Below, in pieces: positions 31,216 through 39,619 of a DNA stretch of 64,000 bases. Numbering within the stretch: position 1 is the first letter of the stretch; each line of letters opens with the position of its first letter. The stretch is from Candidatus Bipolaricaulota bacterium (GTDB lineage: Bacteria > Bipolaricaulota > Bipolaricaulia > UBA7950 > UBA9294). Below the pieces are notes generated by a model. The model had not been told where the DNA came from. It searched no databases and saw only the letters and a program-made list of their open reading frames with translations. The stretch lies in NCBI GenBank assembly GCA_030606565.1, contig JAUWGE010000001.1:68478-132477 (forward strand), written 5' to 3'. Position numbers and translations under genes: made by a program.

Positions 31216-34200
31216 CTACAGATGCGCGACCGGTTCCTGGTCGTAGGCCTTGCGGTCGGCAAACTCGGCCCGCTTTCCGTCATTCCACTGTTCGACCGGC
31301 CGAAGATATCCAACGATGCGTGAGTAGACCTCAGCAGGCGCCTTGCACGTCGGGCAGCTCTTTTGCTCCCCCACCAGATACCCGTGCTCGGGGCAGATCG
31401 AAAAGGTCGGGGTGAGCGTGTAATAAGGCAGATGGAAGGTCTCGGCGATCTTGCGCACCAGTCGCTTGGTCGCCTCCGCGCTCGGAGACCGCTCCCCGAG
31501 AAAGGCATGGAAGACCGTCCCGCCGGTGTAGCAAGTCTGCAGGGGGTCTTGAAGCTCGAGGGCCGCGAACAGGTCCTTGGCTAGGCCAACCGGGAGGTGA
31601 GTGGAATTCGTGTAGTACGGGGTCTCCCCGCCGTAGTGCTCCCGGTTGTAGATGCGGATGTCCGGGTAACGTTCCAGATCCTTTTTGGCCAAGCGGTAGC
31701 TCGCCCCCTCAGCCGGAGTGGCCTCCAAATTGAAGATCGATCCTGTCTCTTCCTGGAACGCGCCCAGCCGCGAACGCATGAAATCGAGCGTCTTCAGCGC
31801 GAATGCATGCCCCTCCTCCTCGGCGATCGAGATCCCGTACAGGTTCAAAAGGGCCTCGTTCATCCCGATCAGCCCGATGGTGGAGAAATGGTTCTTCCAG
31901 TAACCTCCCTCGCTCTTCTTGATCCGCTTCAGGTAGAACTTCGAGTAGGGGTAGAGCCCCATATCGGTGAGGGACTCCAGCGTCTTTCGCTTGATGATCA
32001 ATGACTCTTTGGCGAGCTCCATTAGATTTTCCAACCGGTCAAAAAACTCCGCCTCGTCCTTTGCCAGGTAGCCGAGCCGCGGCATGTTGATCGTCACCAC
32101 ACCGATCGATCCGGTGAGGGGATTTGCGCCGAAGAGCCCCCCGCCGCGCTTGCGAAGCTCACGGTTGTCAATACGCAGCCGGCAACACATGCTGCGTGCG
32201 TCCTCCGGCTTCATGTCGCTCCCGATGAAGTTCGAAAAGTAGGGGATCCCGTACTTGGCCGTCATCTCCCATACCGGCTTTAAATTCTCGTTGTCCCAAT
32301 CGAACTCCTCGGTGATGTTGTAGGTAGGGATGGGGAAGGTGAACGGCCGCTCGTGCATATCTCCATCGATCATCACCTCGGCGAAGGCGCGGTTGAAGAG
32401 ATCCATCTCGCGTTGATAGTCTCCGTAGACCGTGTCTTGAAGTTTTCCGCCGATGATCACTGGCTCGCCACGCATATAGCGGGGGACTTCTAAGTCAAGG
32501 GTTACATTGGTGAACGGAGTCTGGAAGCCGACTCGTGTGGGAACATTCATGTTATAGACAAATTCCTGCAGGTGCTGTTTCACATCCTTGTAGGAGAGGT
32601 GATCAGCACGAATGAACGGGGCAAGATAGGTGTCGAGGTTGGAGAAGGCCTGTGCCCCTGCCGACTCACCCTGTAGGGTGTACATGAAATTCACTATCTG
32701 TAGTAAAGCAACCCGGAAGTGTTTAGCAGGTCGTGCCTCGATCTTCCCCCGCACGCCGCGAAAACCGCACAACAGCAGATCATGTAGGTCCCAGCCGACG
32801 CAGTTGTGATTCCACATTCCATTTACGATGAGTGTTCCGCTTTCTGTGGTTATATCATAGATAACGTCATCTGGAATTTCTACAGGAATATTATTAACCA
32901 CCTTATGCCACTCATCATGATCTTCATCATGCCAGGCCTTAGTAGACAGTCCAGCAGATCGGTACTTTTCAGAGGGTAGATCTTCTTCTATTTTTCTGAA
33001 CGATACCCCGTAGAGTGGGTATCTCTGAATTATCTTCTTCCCCCGATATACATGTTCTGTTTCCTGCCCCTCAATAGCTCGATCGCGAGGAGTGAATCCA
33101 AGAAGGTCCATGACTACTGCCAGCTGCTCTAAGAGTGTTCTGGCAGCAACGCGTACCGCGAGGGTTGTTCCCGAACTCTCAATGTTTCCGTCTCCATCGA
33201 TCAGCCCGGCAATGACCCCCTTAACAAAAGGTTTAGTGTAATGCAAGAGTTCTATCGGAAGGCTCTTATGGCGAGCACCTGGATTGATCTTGAACACCTG
33301 TTCAAACAGGAACCGAAGGAATGGATTCTTGACCCGCAGCTCGTATCTCTCACCCTTACGAATAAGGCACCCAGAGATTCCGTTGTCCAAGAGCCCCTTG
33401 TTGGCTTGGAGCAGAGGCTCTTTATCTTTCTGCGTTAAAGAGATTCTTTGTGAGCTATTTTTGTCGTAAGAGATGAAGCCTTCGGCTAAGGCGAAGCCGA
33501 GAAAATAGCCGAAATCCTCTGTAAGGCGAACGTGGCGAGGCGCAGTAAAAGATTGAGTGTGGATTATCCCGTCAAGCCGAGCACCTTCATCGAGATCCTC
33601 CAAGGGAACGCCGTCGTAAAAGCGCGCGTCACCCCCCCAGTCGTGCTTCTGAAAAAGCTCCAAGAAGTCCAAAGTCTCAACGGAGAAGAGCTCCTCTTGC
33701 TCAAAGAGATGTTCTAAATCCACCGTAAAAAGAGAATCGTCTCCATTGACCTCTTGCGCTTCTTTTTCTTTATCTTGAGTGATCATCGGGTGGTTATCAG
33801 TTACAATTACGCTTCGGCCTCCACGATTCTTAATGAACCGCATCGGCCGGTGTTTCTTTTTCTGAGTAACTTGCACCACTCTGGTCCATCCGTCCTTGTC
33901 GAGGACATATACGTCGTCACTAGGATATTTCGCGCATGCACCATCTGCTTTGTTGAGAGGAATCGCCTCTCCCGGTAGGTCGTTAAAGAGTCGTTCAAAG
34001 GACAGAAGCTTTATTCGCTCATTTACCCTTGTTACGATTACTTCTTTTCCATAATACGTATATGCCCCAAGCGTTCCCAGATCATGGATATGAAAGTCGC
34101 CACGTTCATGCGTCTCACAGACTTCGCGCGGGTAGATTTTGTTCAGCCAGTAGCGCGAGATCACTTTGTCGGTGATGTGCGTATTTAGCCCTTGAAGTGA

Positions 34201-34593
34201 ATAGGTCATATTGCTGTTCTCGCGCACCCGCCAGTCGCAGTCGTTCAGGTAGTTCTCAACCAGAGGGATTTCGGTCAAGAGGCCGTGCATCTCGCGCAGG
34301 TCGGCGTGCTGCTTGCGGTAGAGGATGTAGGCCTTGGCCGTGCGCGTGTACCCCGCTGCGATGAGCACGTCCTCCACCAGATCCTGGATCTCCTCTACTG
34401 TAGGAAGCTCCCCGACGAACCGCTCATCGAGGAGTTGGGTAACCCGTTCCGCCAGCCGCTTGGCAGCACTCTCGTCGGGATCACCCACTGCTCGCATCGC
34501 TTTCCATATAGCGGTCGTGATCTTGGCCGCGTCGAAAGAAACCACCCGGCCGTCGCGTTTGACGATCTGCTCCACTAGAATTGCCCCCCTCAT
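31216..34593 (-). CDS. nrdD: Anaerobic (class III) ribonucleoside-triphosphate reductase, intein-containing
   Basis: 1125-residue precursor; 706 residues after removal of a 419-residue intein (179-597). Extein features: ATP-cone (7-95, IVKRDGRVVSFDAAKI), GDFHIHDLGTLGAY joined to CVGWDLHDLLLCGF across the intein, MCCRLRID, a Cys-rich zinc site near the C-terminus (CPEHGYL... SCPTC) and the glycyl-radical loop RIVGYLRPVEQWNDGK (Gly about 1095). It reduces NTPs to dNTPs under anoxia with NrdG. The start may instead be GTG 34575, preceded by GAGGGGGG. The intein interrupts a highly conserved active-site segment, so splicing is presumably required. Confidence 0.95.
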   Translation of the reverse strand: MRGAILVEQIVKRDGRVVSFDAAKITTAIWKAMRAVGDPDESAAKRLAERVTQLLDERFVGELPTVEEIQDLVEDVLIAAGYTRTAKAYILYRKQHADLREMHGLLTEIPLVENYLNDCDWRVRENSNMTYSLQGLNTHITDKVISRYWLNKIYPREVCETHERGDFHIHDLGTLGAYTYYGKEVIVTRVNERIKLLSFERLFNDLPGEAIPLNKADGACAKYPSDDVYVLDKDGWTRVVQVTQKKKHRPMRFIKNRGGRSVIVTDNHPMITQDKEKEAQEVNGDDSLFTVDLEHLFEQEELFSVETLDFLELFQKHDWGGDARFYDGVPLEDLDEGARLDGIIHTQSFTAPRHVRLTEDFGYFLGFALAEGFISYDKNSSQRISLTQKDKEPLLQANKGLLDNGISGCLIRKGERYELRVKNPFLRFLFEQVFKINPGARHKSLPIELLHYTKPFVKGVIAGLIDGDGNIESSGTTLAVRVAARTLLEQLAVVMDLLGFTPRDRAIEGQETEHVYRGKKIIQRYPLYGVSFRKIEEDLPSEKYRSAGLSTKAWHDEDHDEWHKVVNNIPVEIPDDVIYDITTESGTLIVNGMWNHNCVGWDLHDLLLCGFRGVRGKIEARPAKHFRVALLQIVNFMYTLQGESAGAQAFSNLDTYLAPFIRADHLSYKDVKQHLQEFVYNMNVPTRVGFQTPFTNVTLDLEVPRYMRGEPVIIGGKLQDTVYGDYQREMDLFNRAFAEVMIDGDMHERPFTFPIPTYNITEEFDWDNENLKPVWEMTAKYGIPYFSNFIGSDMKPEDARSMCCRLRIDNRELRKRGGGLFGANPLTGSIGVVTINMPRLGYLAKDEAEFFDRLENLMELAKESLIIKRKTLESLTDMGLYPYSKFYLKRIKKSEGGYWKNHFSTIGLIGMNEALLNLYGISIAEEEGHAFALKTLDFMRSRLGAFQEETGSIFNLEATPAEGASYRLAKKDLERYPDIRIYNREHYGGETPYYTNSTHLPVGLAKDLFAALELQDPLQTCYTGGTVFHAFLGERSPSAEATKRLVRKIAETFHLPYYTLTPTFSICPEHGYLVGEQKSCPTCKAPAEVYSRIVGYLRPVEQWNDGKRAEFADRKAYDQEPVAHL
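32803..34059 (-). mobile_element. Intein with LAGLIDADG homing endonuclease in nrdD
   Basis: 419 codons, markedly more AT-rich than the exteins. Splicing block B SVIVTDNHPMIT (TxxH), block F/G DVIYDITTESGTLIVNG then WNHN followed by the extein Cys. The endonuclease has two DOD motifs, YFLGFALAEGFIS and VIAGLIDGDGNI, both with an acidic residue, so it may be active. The first intein residue is Thr (ACG, 34059-34057), not the usual Cys or Ser; the +1 residue is Cys. Boundaries are inferred from the conserved NrdD sequence GAY/CVGWDL. Confidence 0.9.
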
Positions 34594-34662
34594 GAAAAAT
34601 GACGCCTTAAAACCTGTTCATCATAGCTGCGGGTCGATGCATGGTCAACAAAGGTTCCTTAA

Positions 34663-34678
34663 AAAGGAGGTGATGTAA
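34663..34678 (+). other. Perfect extended SD followed by ATG-TAA
   Basis: AAAGGAGGTGAT (34663-34674) is fully complementary to a standard 16S rRNA 3' end and overlaps ATG TAA (34673-34678), a start codon followed at once by a stop. It lies in the 346-bp nrdD-rpsT gap. That gap otherwise shows only a weak 62-codon frame (34706-34894) I do not credit. Confidence 0.4.
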
Positions 34679-34939
34679 TCGCGATCGCTAGCGAATAAGG
34701 ACAACTTGACTCTCGTAAAAGGTGACGGAGATTACATTCGTCTCGGCAAGGGGAGCATGCTCAGGAGATCTCCGGTTGGTTATGCTCCAAGTGCGAAGGA
34801 GTTAATCCGCAAGGTGAGTAGTAGGTCATCCTCCCATCATCAGGACGTGTGCAAGGGTTACCGACAGCTTGATTCCAACCCGGGCATCCGATAAGATTCT
34901 GCGGTACACAACGATACAACTAATGATTACGGCCCAGAG

Positions 34940-35209
34940 GTGATAGAGATACCTAATATTCGTTCAGCCAAGAAACGCTTGCGGCAAAGTGAGAAGCGAC
35001 GGGGGCTCAATCGCGCGAGAAAAGCGGCCCTAAAGCGGGTTGTCAAGCAAATCAGGGAACACATCGCTTCCGGGAAGAAGGAAGAGGCTCGCTTACTCCT
35101 TCCCCAGCTCGCTAAGGCGGCCGATAAGGCGGCCAAGCGCCACGCGATCCACAAAAACAAGGCGAGCCGGGTCAAGTCGCGGTGGATGAAGAAAGTTAAG
35201 GCACTTTAA
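34940..35209 (+). CDS. rpsT: 30S ribosomal protein S20
   Basis: 89 residues: PNIRSAKKRLRQSEKRRGLNRARKAALKRVVKQIREHI... ADKAAKRHAIHKNKASRVKSRWMKKV, typical bS20, very basic and helical; binds 16S rRNA early in 30S assembly. The listed start is GTG 34940, but that G is inside the SD. S20 normally begins MPNI, which here corresponds to AUA at 34949-34951, 8 nt after GAGG of AGAGGTGAT. Initiation at AUA is therefore possible. First gene of rpsT-secF-recJ. Confidence 0.95.
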   Translation: MIEIPNIRSAKKRLRQSEKRRGLNRARKAALKRVVKQIREHIASGKKEEARLLLPQLAKAADKAAKRHAIHKNKASRVKSRWMKKVKAL

Positions 35210-35222
35210 GAGGAGGCTTCGC

Positions 35223-36125
35223 ATGCGGCACTACGATTTTCTCGGTAAGGCGAAGTACTTCGTTCCTATTTCTCTAGTTCTTGTTACGGTCAGCATCCTT
35301 ATTCTGATCCCGCAGGTGCGGGGGCTGAACCCGGGGATCGATTTCACCGGCGGAACCGAGTTCACAGTCAGGTTCAAAGAACCGGTGGAAACCGCCGACC
35401 TGCGCAGTGCCTTGGCCAAGATTTCCGCAGGAAGAACTGACCTCTCCAAGAGCGTGATACAGGACGTCGCCCAGAAGAACACCAAGGTGATCACCACCCA
35501 ACTCGACGTGGAAGCCAATCGGGACCTCATCGACCGGATCGTGACAACCCTACAGGCACAGTTCCCGGTGGAGGAGATCAGCCGCCGCTCGATCGGCCAG
35601 CAGGTGAGTCGCGAGCTTGCCCAGAAGGGATGGCAGGCGGTCTTGTTGGCTATCGTTGTCATCCTGGTCTACATCTCTTGGCGATTCCGCCTTCGCTACG
35701 CCGTGGGAGCAGTAGCCGCAATCCTGCACGATGTGGTCATCGCCCTGGGGGTGTTCGTCATATTCCGGGTGGAGGTAAACTTGGCGACGATCGCAGCCTT
35801 CCTGACGATCGTCGGGTATTCCTTAAACGATACGATCGTCATCTTCGACCGCATCCGCGAGAATCTCAAGCTCGACAGAAAAGGATCGATCTTCGATATC
35901 ATCAACCGCAGCGTCAACCAGTCATTGAGCCGGACTCTAAACACCTCGTTCACCACCTTCATCCCGGTGATCATATTGTTCCTGTTCGGTGGATCGGTCC
36001 TGCGCGGCTTCGCGCTGGCGCTGTTGATCGGCGTCATCGTGGGAACGTACTCCTCGATGTACATCGCCAATCCAATTCTCTACGCTTGGACTCTCAAGGC
36101 TGGCGGGGCAAAAAAAGGTAAATGA
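35223..36125 (+). CDS. secF: Protein translocase subunit SecF
   Basis: 300 residues with six membrane helices. VPISLVLVTVSILILIP, then the SecD/F signature NPGIDFTGGTEFTVRF, a small periplasmic domain (50-125) and the helical core (AVGAVAAILHDVVIALGVFVIFR..., GYSLNDTIVIFDRIRENLK, TSFTTFIPVIILFLFGGSVLRGFALAL). It uses the proton-motive force to help Sec export. SD AAGAGGAGG. Unusually secD is not adjacent; secF sits between rpsT and recJ. Confidence 0.95.
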   Translation: MRHYDFLGKAKYFVPISLVLVTVSILILIPQVRGLNPGIDFTGGTEFTVRFKEPVETADLRSALAKISAGRTDLSKSVIQDVAQKNTKVITTQLDVEANRDLIDRIVTTLQAQFPVEEISRRSIGQQVSRELAQKGWQAVLLAIVVILVYISWRFRLRYAVGAVAAILHDVVIALGVFVIFRVEVNLATIAAFLTIVGYSLNDTIVIFDRIRENLKLDRKGSIFDIINRSVNQSLSRTLNTSFTTFIPVIILFLFGGSVLRGFALALLIGVIVGTYSSMYIANPILYAWTLKAGGAKKGK

Positions 36126-37846
36126 AATCTCTCATCTGCAAGGAAAGGGAGTGGAAAATCGCTCCCCTTCCTGATGATGCCCTAACCCGGGAAATCGAGG
36201 CGTCTCTTGATTGTGCCTACCCATTCGCTGTTCTCCTTGCCCGACGTGGTGGGAAGGACTGGCAGGGACTGATCGACCCCGGATTCCACAATTTTCATTC
36301 GCCGTTCGCCCTCTCTGGAATGGAGGCGGGAATCTCCCGGTTGATCGAAGCGATCACGGATAGGGAGCGGCTTTTCATCCATGGTGATTTTGACGTCGAC
36401 GGTCTCACCGGAGCAGCCGTTCTCTACCAGGGCCTACTCCCACTCCTTCCCAAGGGAACGATCAAGGTGAACGTAGGAGACCGGGAGTGCGGGCACGGCC
36501 TGTCACGTGAGTTTGTCCACCGGGCGATAGAAGAGAGGTTTACCCTTGTCATCACGGTCGACTGTGGGGTTTCCAATGCCCAGGAGATCGACCTTCTCCG
36601 TGAGGCTGGTATCGACACCATCGTCACCGATCATCACACCCCGCCCCGGGTTCTCCCACCGGCCCTAACTATCATCGATCCTCAATGTCGGGGCGAAACC
36701 TATCCCAACCTGGATCTCGCTGGAGTGGGGGTCGCCTACAAGTTGATCTGCGCCCTGTACGAGCGACTTGACCTTCCTACACCCTATCATCTCCTCGATC
36801 TCGTCGCACTGGGAACAGTCGCTGACCTGGTTCCACTAGCCAAGGGAGGAGAAGTAGAGAACCGAGCGATGGTGCGAGAGGGGCTCACCCTCATCGCCCG
36901 CCAAGAGGGATCATCCCTCGGTCTGCGCGTGTTGATGGACAAACTATCGATCAACACGAAGAAGCTCACCACCTCCGACATCGGTTACATCATCGCTCCC
37001 AAGTTAAACGCAGCAAACCGAGCTGGTGATCCCAAGGTCGCGTTTCTACTACTCACCACCGGGGCTCCACAGCGAGCCGAGTACCTGACGGAAATCCTGC
37101 TGGACTATAACCGCGATCGGGAGATCGCCCAAGATGACCTGATATCCCAAGCAGAGGAGCGGATGGCCGAGGATGGCGGCGATCCAAAGAAGGATGGAAT
37201 TATCATTCTCTCAGGAAAGTACTGGAACGAGGGAATCCTCGGGCTTGCCGCTTCTAACCTGACTGACCGCTACGGCGTACCTGCGATCATCATCTCCCAA
37301 GGTGACAGCGTAAGCCGTGCCTCCTGCCGGAGTGTGAACGGGTTCAATATGGTGGCCTGCCTTGAGGCGCACTCTGACCTCTTCCTCCATTATGGCGGAC
37401 ACCAAATGGCAGCTGGCTTTTCTGTTTCAAACGAGGCCCTTCCCGAACTGCGCGGGCGGCTCCTTAATTATGCTGCCCAACAGGGGCTAGATCACTTAGC
37501 CAGTGTGATGAGGCTCATCGACGCGAGAGTCGCCGCAGAAGATATCAACGTGCGGTTCCACACTAATATCCGCTCGCTCGCCCCTTATGGCCCAGGAAAC
37601 CCAGCGCCGCTCTTCCTCTTTGAAGACTGCTCATTCGCGGGGCTCTCCCTAGTCGGGGCACGACGGCAGCACCTCAAGGGGAAAGTGACGCAAAACGGGC
37701 TCTTACTCCCGTTCATTGCCTTCCGGATGGGAAAGCACATAGACACCTTCAAGGAGGTACATGGGGCCTCCCTCGTCGCCCGCGCGGGGTTTGACGACTG
37801 GCAGGGGTCTGTACAGATAGAAGTGGTCGACTTGGTGCAAGATTAA
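36122..37846 (+). CDS. recJ: Single-stranded-DNA-specific exonuclease RecJ
   Basis: 574 residues. DHH motifs FIHGDFDVDGLTGAAVLY, ITVDCGVSN, VTDHHTPP (DHH) and DLVALGTVADLVPL; C-terminal DHHA1 with YGGHQMAAGFSV (GGHxxAAG), then an OB-fold. It degrades ssDNA 5'-3' in recombination and mismatch repair. Its ATG overlaps the secF TGA and its 3' end overlaps the convergent WecG-like gene by 4 bp. Confidence 0.95.
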   Translation: MKSLICKEREWKIAPLPDDALTREIEASLDCAYPFAVLLARRGGKDWQGLIDPGFHNFHSPFALSGMEAGISRLIEAITDRERLFIHGDFDVDGLTGAAVLYQGLLPLLPKGTIKVNVGDRECGHGLSREFVHRAIEERFTLVITVDCGVSNAQEIDLLREAGIDTIVTDHHTPPRVLPPALTIIDPQCRGETYPNLDLAGVGVAYKLICALYERLDLPTPYHLLDLVALGTVADLVPLAKGGEVENRAMVREGLTLIARQEGSSLGLRVLMDKLSINTKKLTTSDIGYIIAPKLNAANRAGDPKVAFLLLTTGAPQRAEYLTEILLDYNRDREIAQDDLISQAEERMAEDGGDPKKDGIIILSGKYWNEGILGLAASNLTDRYGVPAIIISQGDSVSRASCRSVNGFNMVACLEAHSDLFLHYGGHQMAAGFSVSNEALPELRGRLLNYAAQQGLDHLASVMRLIDARVAAEDINVRFHTNIRSLAPYGPGNPAPLFLFEDCSFAGLSLVGARRQHLKGKVTQNGLLLPFIAFRMGKHIDTFKEVHGASLVARAGFDDWQGSVQIEVVDLVQD

Positions 37847-39528
37847 ATCTCCACTCCTGGAAGATCGATAAAGGTTGATAGATTGACCGCGGTCCGCGCC
37901 GCAAGAACCCTACCAATGAAGTGTGGAATCGCCAATGCCTCTTTGATCCGACGTGGCTCGTGGAGGAGCCGGTACAGCCACTCAAACCCCAACTGCTGCC
38001 AGCGCAGCGGAGCGCGGCGACAGTCACCGGCAAAGAGATCGAACGCCCCACCGACTCCGATCATCAACGGAACCGATAGCTCCTTGACATGTTTTAGCAT
38101 CCACTGCTCCTGCTTTGGCACCCCCATCCCCACAAGGAGGATCTGCGGGTGCGTCTCCTTTACCGCCGCGAGCAACCCTGCAGCCTCGTCGAAGTAACCG
38201 TGGTGGGTTCCGACAATGTCCAAGCCAGAGAAACGTTTCTCCAGCCGACGCGCGGCCCTCTCAGCTACTCCCTTTCTGCCGCCAAGGAGAAAGACGCGGT
38301 AGCCGTTCACACTCGCCCGCTTAAGAAGGGATTGTGCAAGGTCGATTCCGGTTACCCGTCCTTTGAGTGGTAAACCGAGAAAGCGCGATGCCCATACGAT
38401 CCCCACCCCATCGGCAGTCACCAGATCGGCACGCCTGTAGATCTCAAGAAGGGTTGGATCCTTCCTGCTTTTAAGGAGTGAAACGCTGTTCACGGTAACG
38501 ATCATGTGTGAGCGTTCGCGTGCAAAGAGCATTCGCTCAGCCCGGGCTACCGCCTCATGAAGCGTTAGATTGTGAAACCCCACGTCAAACAGGAAACTCC
38601 GATCGCCAATTCCCTCGGCCCAGCGTCTGGTAAGCCAAGTAGAGACTTTGCGCCGAGATAGGTGCACCACAATTAATACGGGAACGATTCCCGCCACAAG
38701 CATGCCATGAGTTGGGGAGCAGTGGACTGCCAAAACCACACCAAGGGCGAGGGCGTTTGACAGAAGAAGTAAAAGGAAGGAAAAGGACCCTTGCGTGTAA
38801 CCACGTTCGCTGAACCAGCGGGGGAGCAGTTTGGGACGAACTCTCGCCAGGCTTTGCACTAGGAGGGCCTGGGAGGTCGTCATAATAGGAAAACTGATCA
38901 AGGCAAGTGGCGCCAACAAGGAGAGGGAAATCGGCCCCTTCATCACCCCGCTGATCCCGTAGAGTGCCAGACCGAAGGCAACCGTACGATGAAGTGGAGA
39001 AAGGCTCTCTCCCCTGTAAGCAGCGATCGCGGTTGCCAGCACTATCCCCAATAGGGTGAAAGGAAGGTAGAACGCGATCGGTGAAGCCTGCGTCTGCGGA
39101 GAGATCAGCGCAAGCAAGACAGCGTTTAACACTAGAAGAAGATCGATCATGATCTGCAGAGCAGGACGGGGGAGCGTCCGACGCAGCTCCTCTCGCGAGC
39201 GAAGAATGATAAGGACCCAGAGGACGGTGAGCGGTATGGAAACTGAGTTAAGCTGCACGTATCCACCGGCTGGGTTTGTGACAAATTGGATGCGAAAACC
39301 CAATAGCGCCGCAGCGAGTGCTGCGGCGATCCACTGCAACCATGGAGCTACCCCTTTCTTCGAAACCTCAAACAAGAGGATCAACAGCCCCACGGCCAAG
39401 CCGAGAAGCTCGATTCTCCCACCCACAGCGACAAAGAGAACAAAAGCGGGAAGAAGGAAGCGTATACGGCGAAACTGCCCTCGAAGGAGAAACCCTCCTG
39501 CTGCTGATGAAAGCAACACGGATAACAT
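37843..39528 (-). CDS. WecG/TagA glycosyltransferase fused to a degenerate WecA/TagO-like membrane domain
   Basis: 561 residues. The C-terminal 250 residues are a complete WecG/TagA/CpsF (GT26) domain: NLTLHEAVARAERML, VTVNSVSLLKS, ADLVTADGVGIVWASRFLG, VGMGVPKQEQWMLKH, GVGGAFDLFAGDCRRAP and GFEWLYRLLHEPRRIK. The N-terminal 300 residues are a multi-helix membrane region that follows the WecA/TagO order (GFRIQFVTNPAGGYVQL, SIPLTVLWVLI, KGPISLSLLAPLALISFPI), yet the catalytic motifs LLDD, NLIDGLDG and HLHH are missing. It is predicted to add a sugar to a lipid-linked intermediate in wall or capsule polymer synthesis, with the N-terminus perhaps only anchoring the enzyme near its lipid substrate. 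Confidence 0.88.
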   Translation of the reverse strand: MLSVLLSSAAGGFLLRGQFRRIRFLLPAFVLFVAVGGRIELLGLAVGLLILLFEVSKKGVAPWLQWIAAALAAALLGFRIQFVTNPAGGYVQLNSVSIPLTVLWVLIILRSREELRRTLPRPALQIMIDLLLVLNAVLLALISPQTQASPIAFYLPFTLLGIVLATAIAAYRGESLSPLHRTVAFGLALYGISGVMKGPISLSLLAPLALISFPIMTTSQALLVQSLARVRPKLLPRWFSERGYTQGSFSFLLLLLSNALALGVVLAVHCSPTHGMLVAGIVPVLIVVHLSRRKVSTWLTRRWAEGIGDRSFLFDVGFHNLTLHEAVARAERMLFARERSHMIVTVNSVSLLKSRKDPTLLEIYRRADLVTADGVGIVWASRFLGLPLKGRVTGIDLAQSLLKRASVNGYRVFLLGGRKGVAERAARRLEKRFSGLDIVGTHHGYFDEAAGLLAAVKETHPQILLVGMGVPKQEQWMLKHVKELSVPLMIGVGGAFDLFAGDCRRAPLRWQQLGFEWLYRLLHEPRRIKEALAIPHFIGRVLAARTAVNLSTFIDLPGVEI

Positions 39529-39619
39529 GACCCTTCTATCCTAGCAATTTTGTCTGAAAACAGAAGGACCTGCGTCTTTAGAGAACCTTACGCGCTGTCC
39601 TTCACTATCAAGACAGGTG

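Noticed and set aside
34706..34894. 62-codon frame starting with TTG before rpsT
   Set aside because: No SD and no family; the region is better seen as leader or intergenic DNA.
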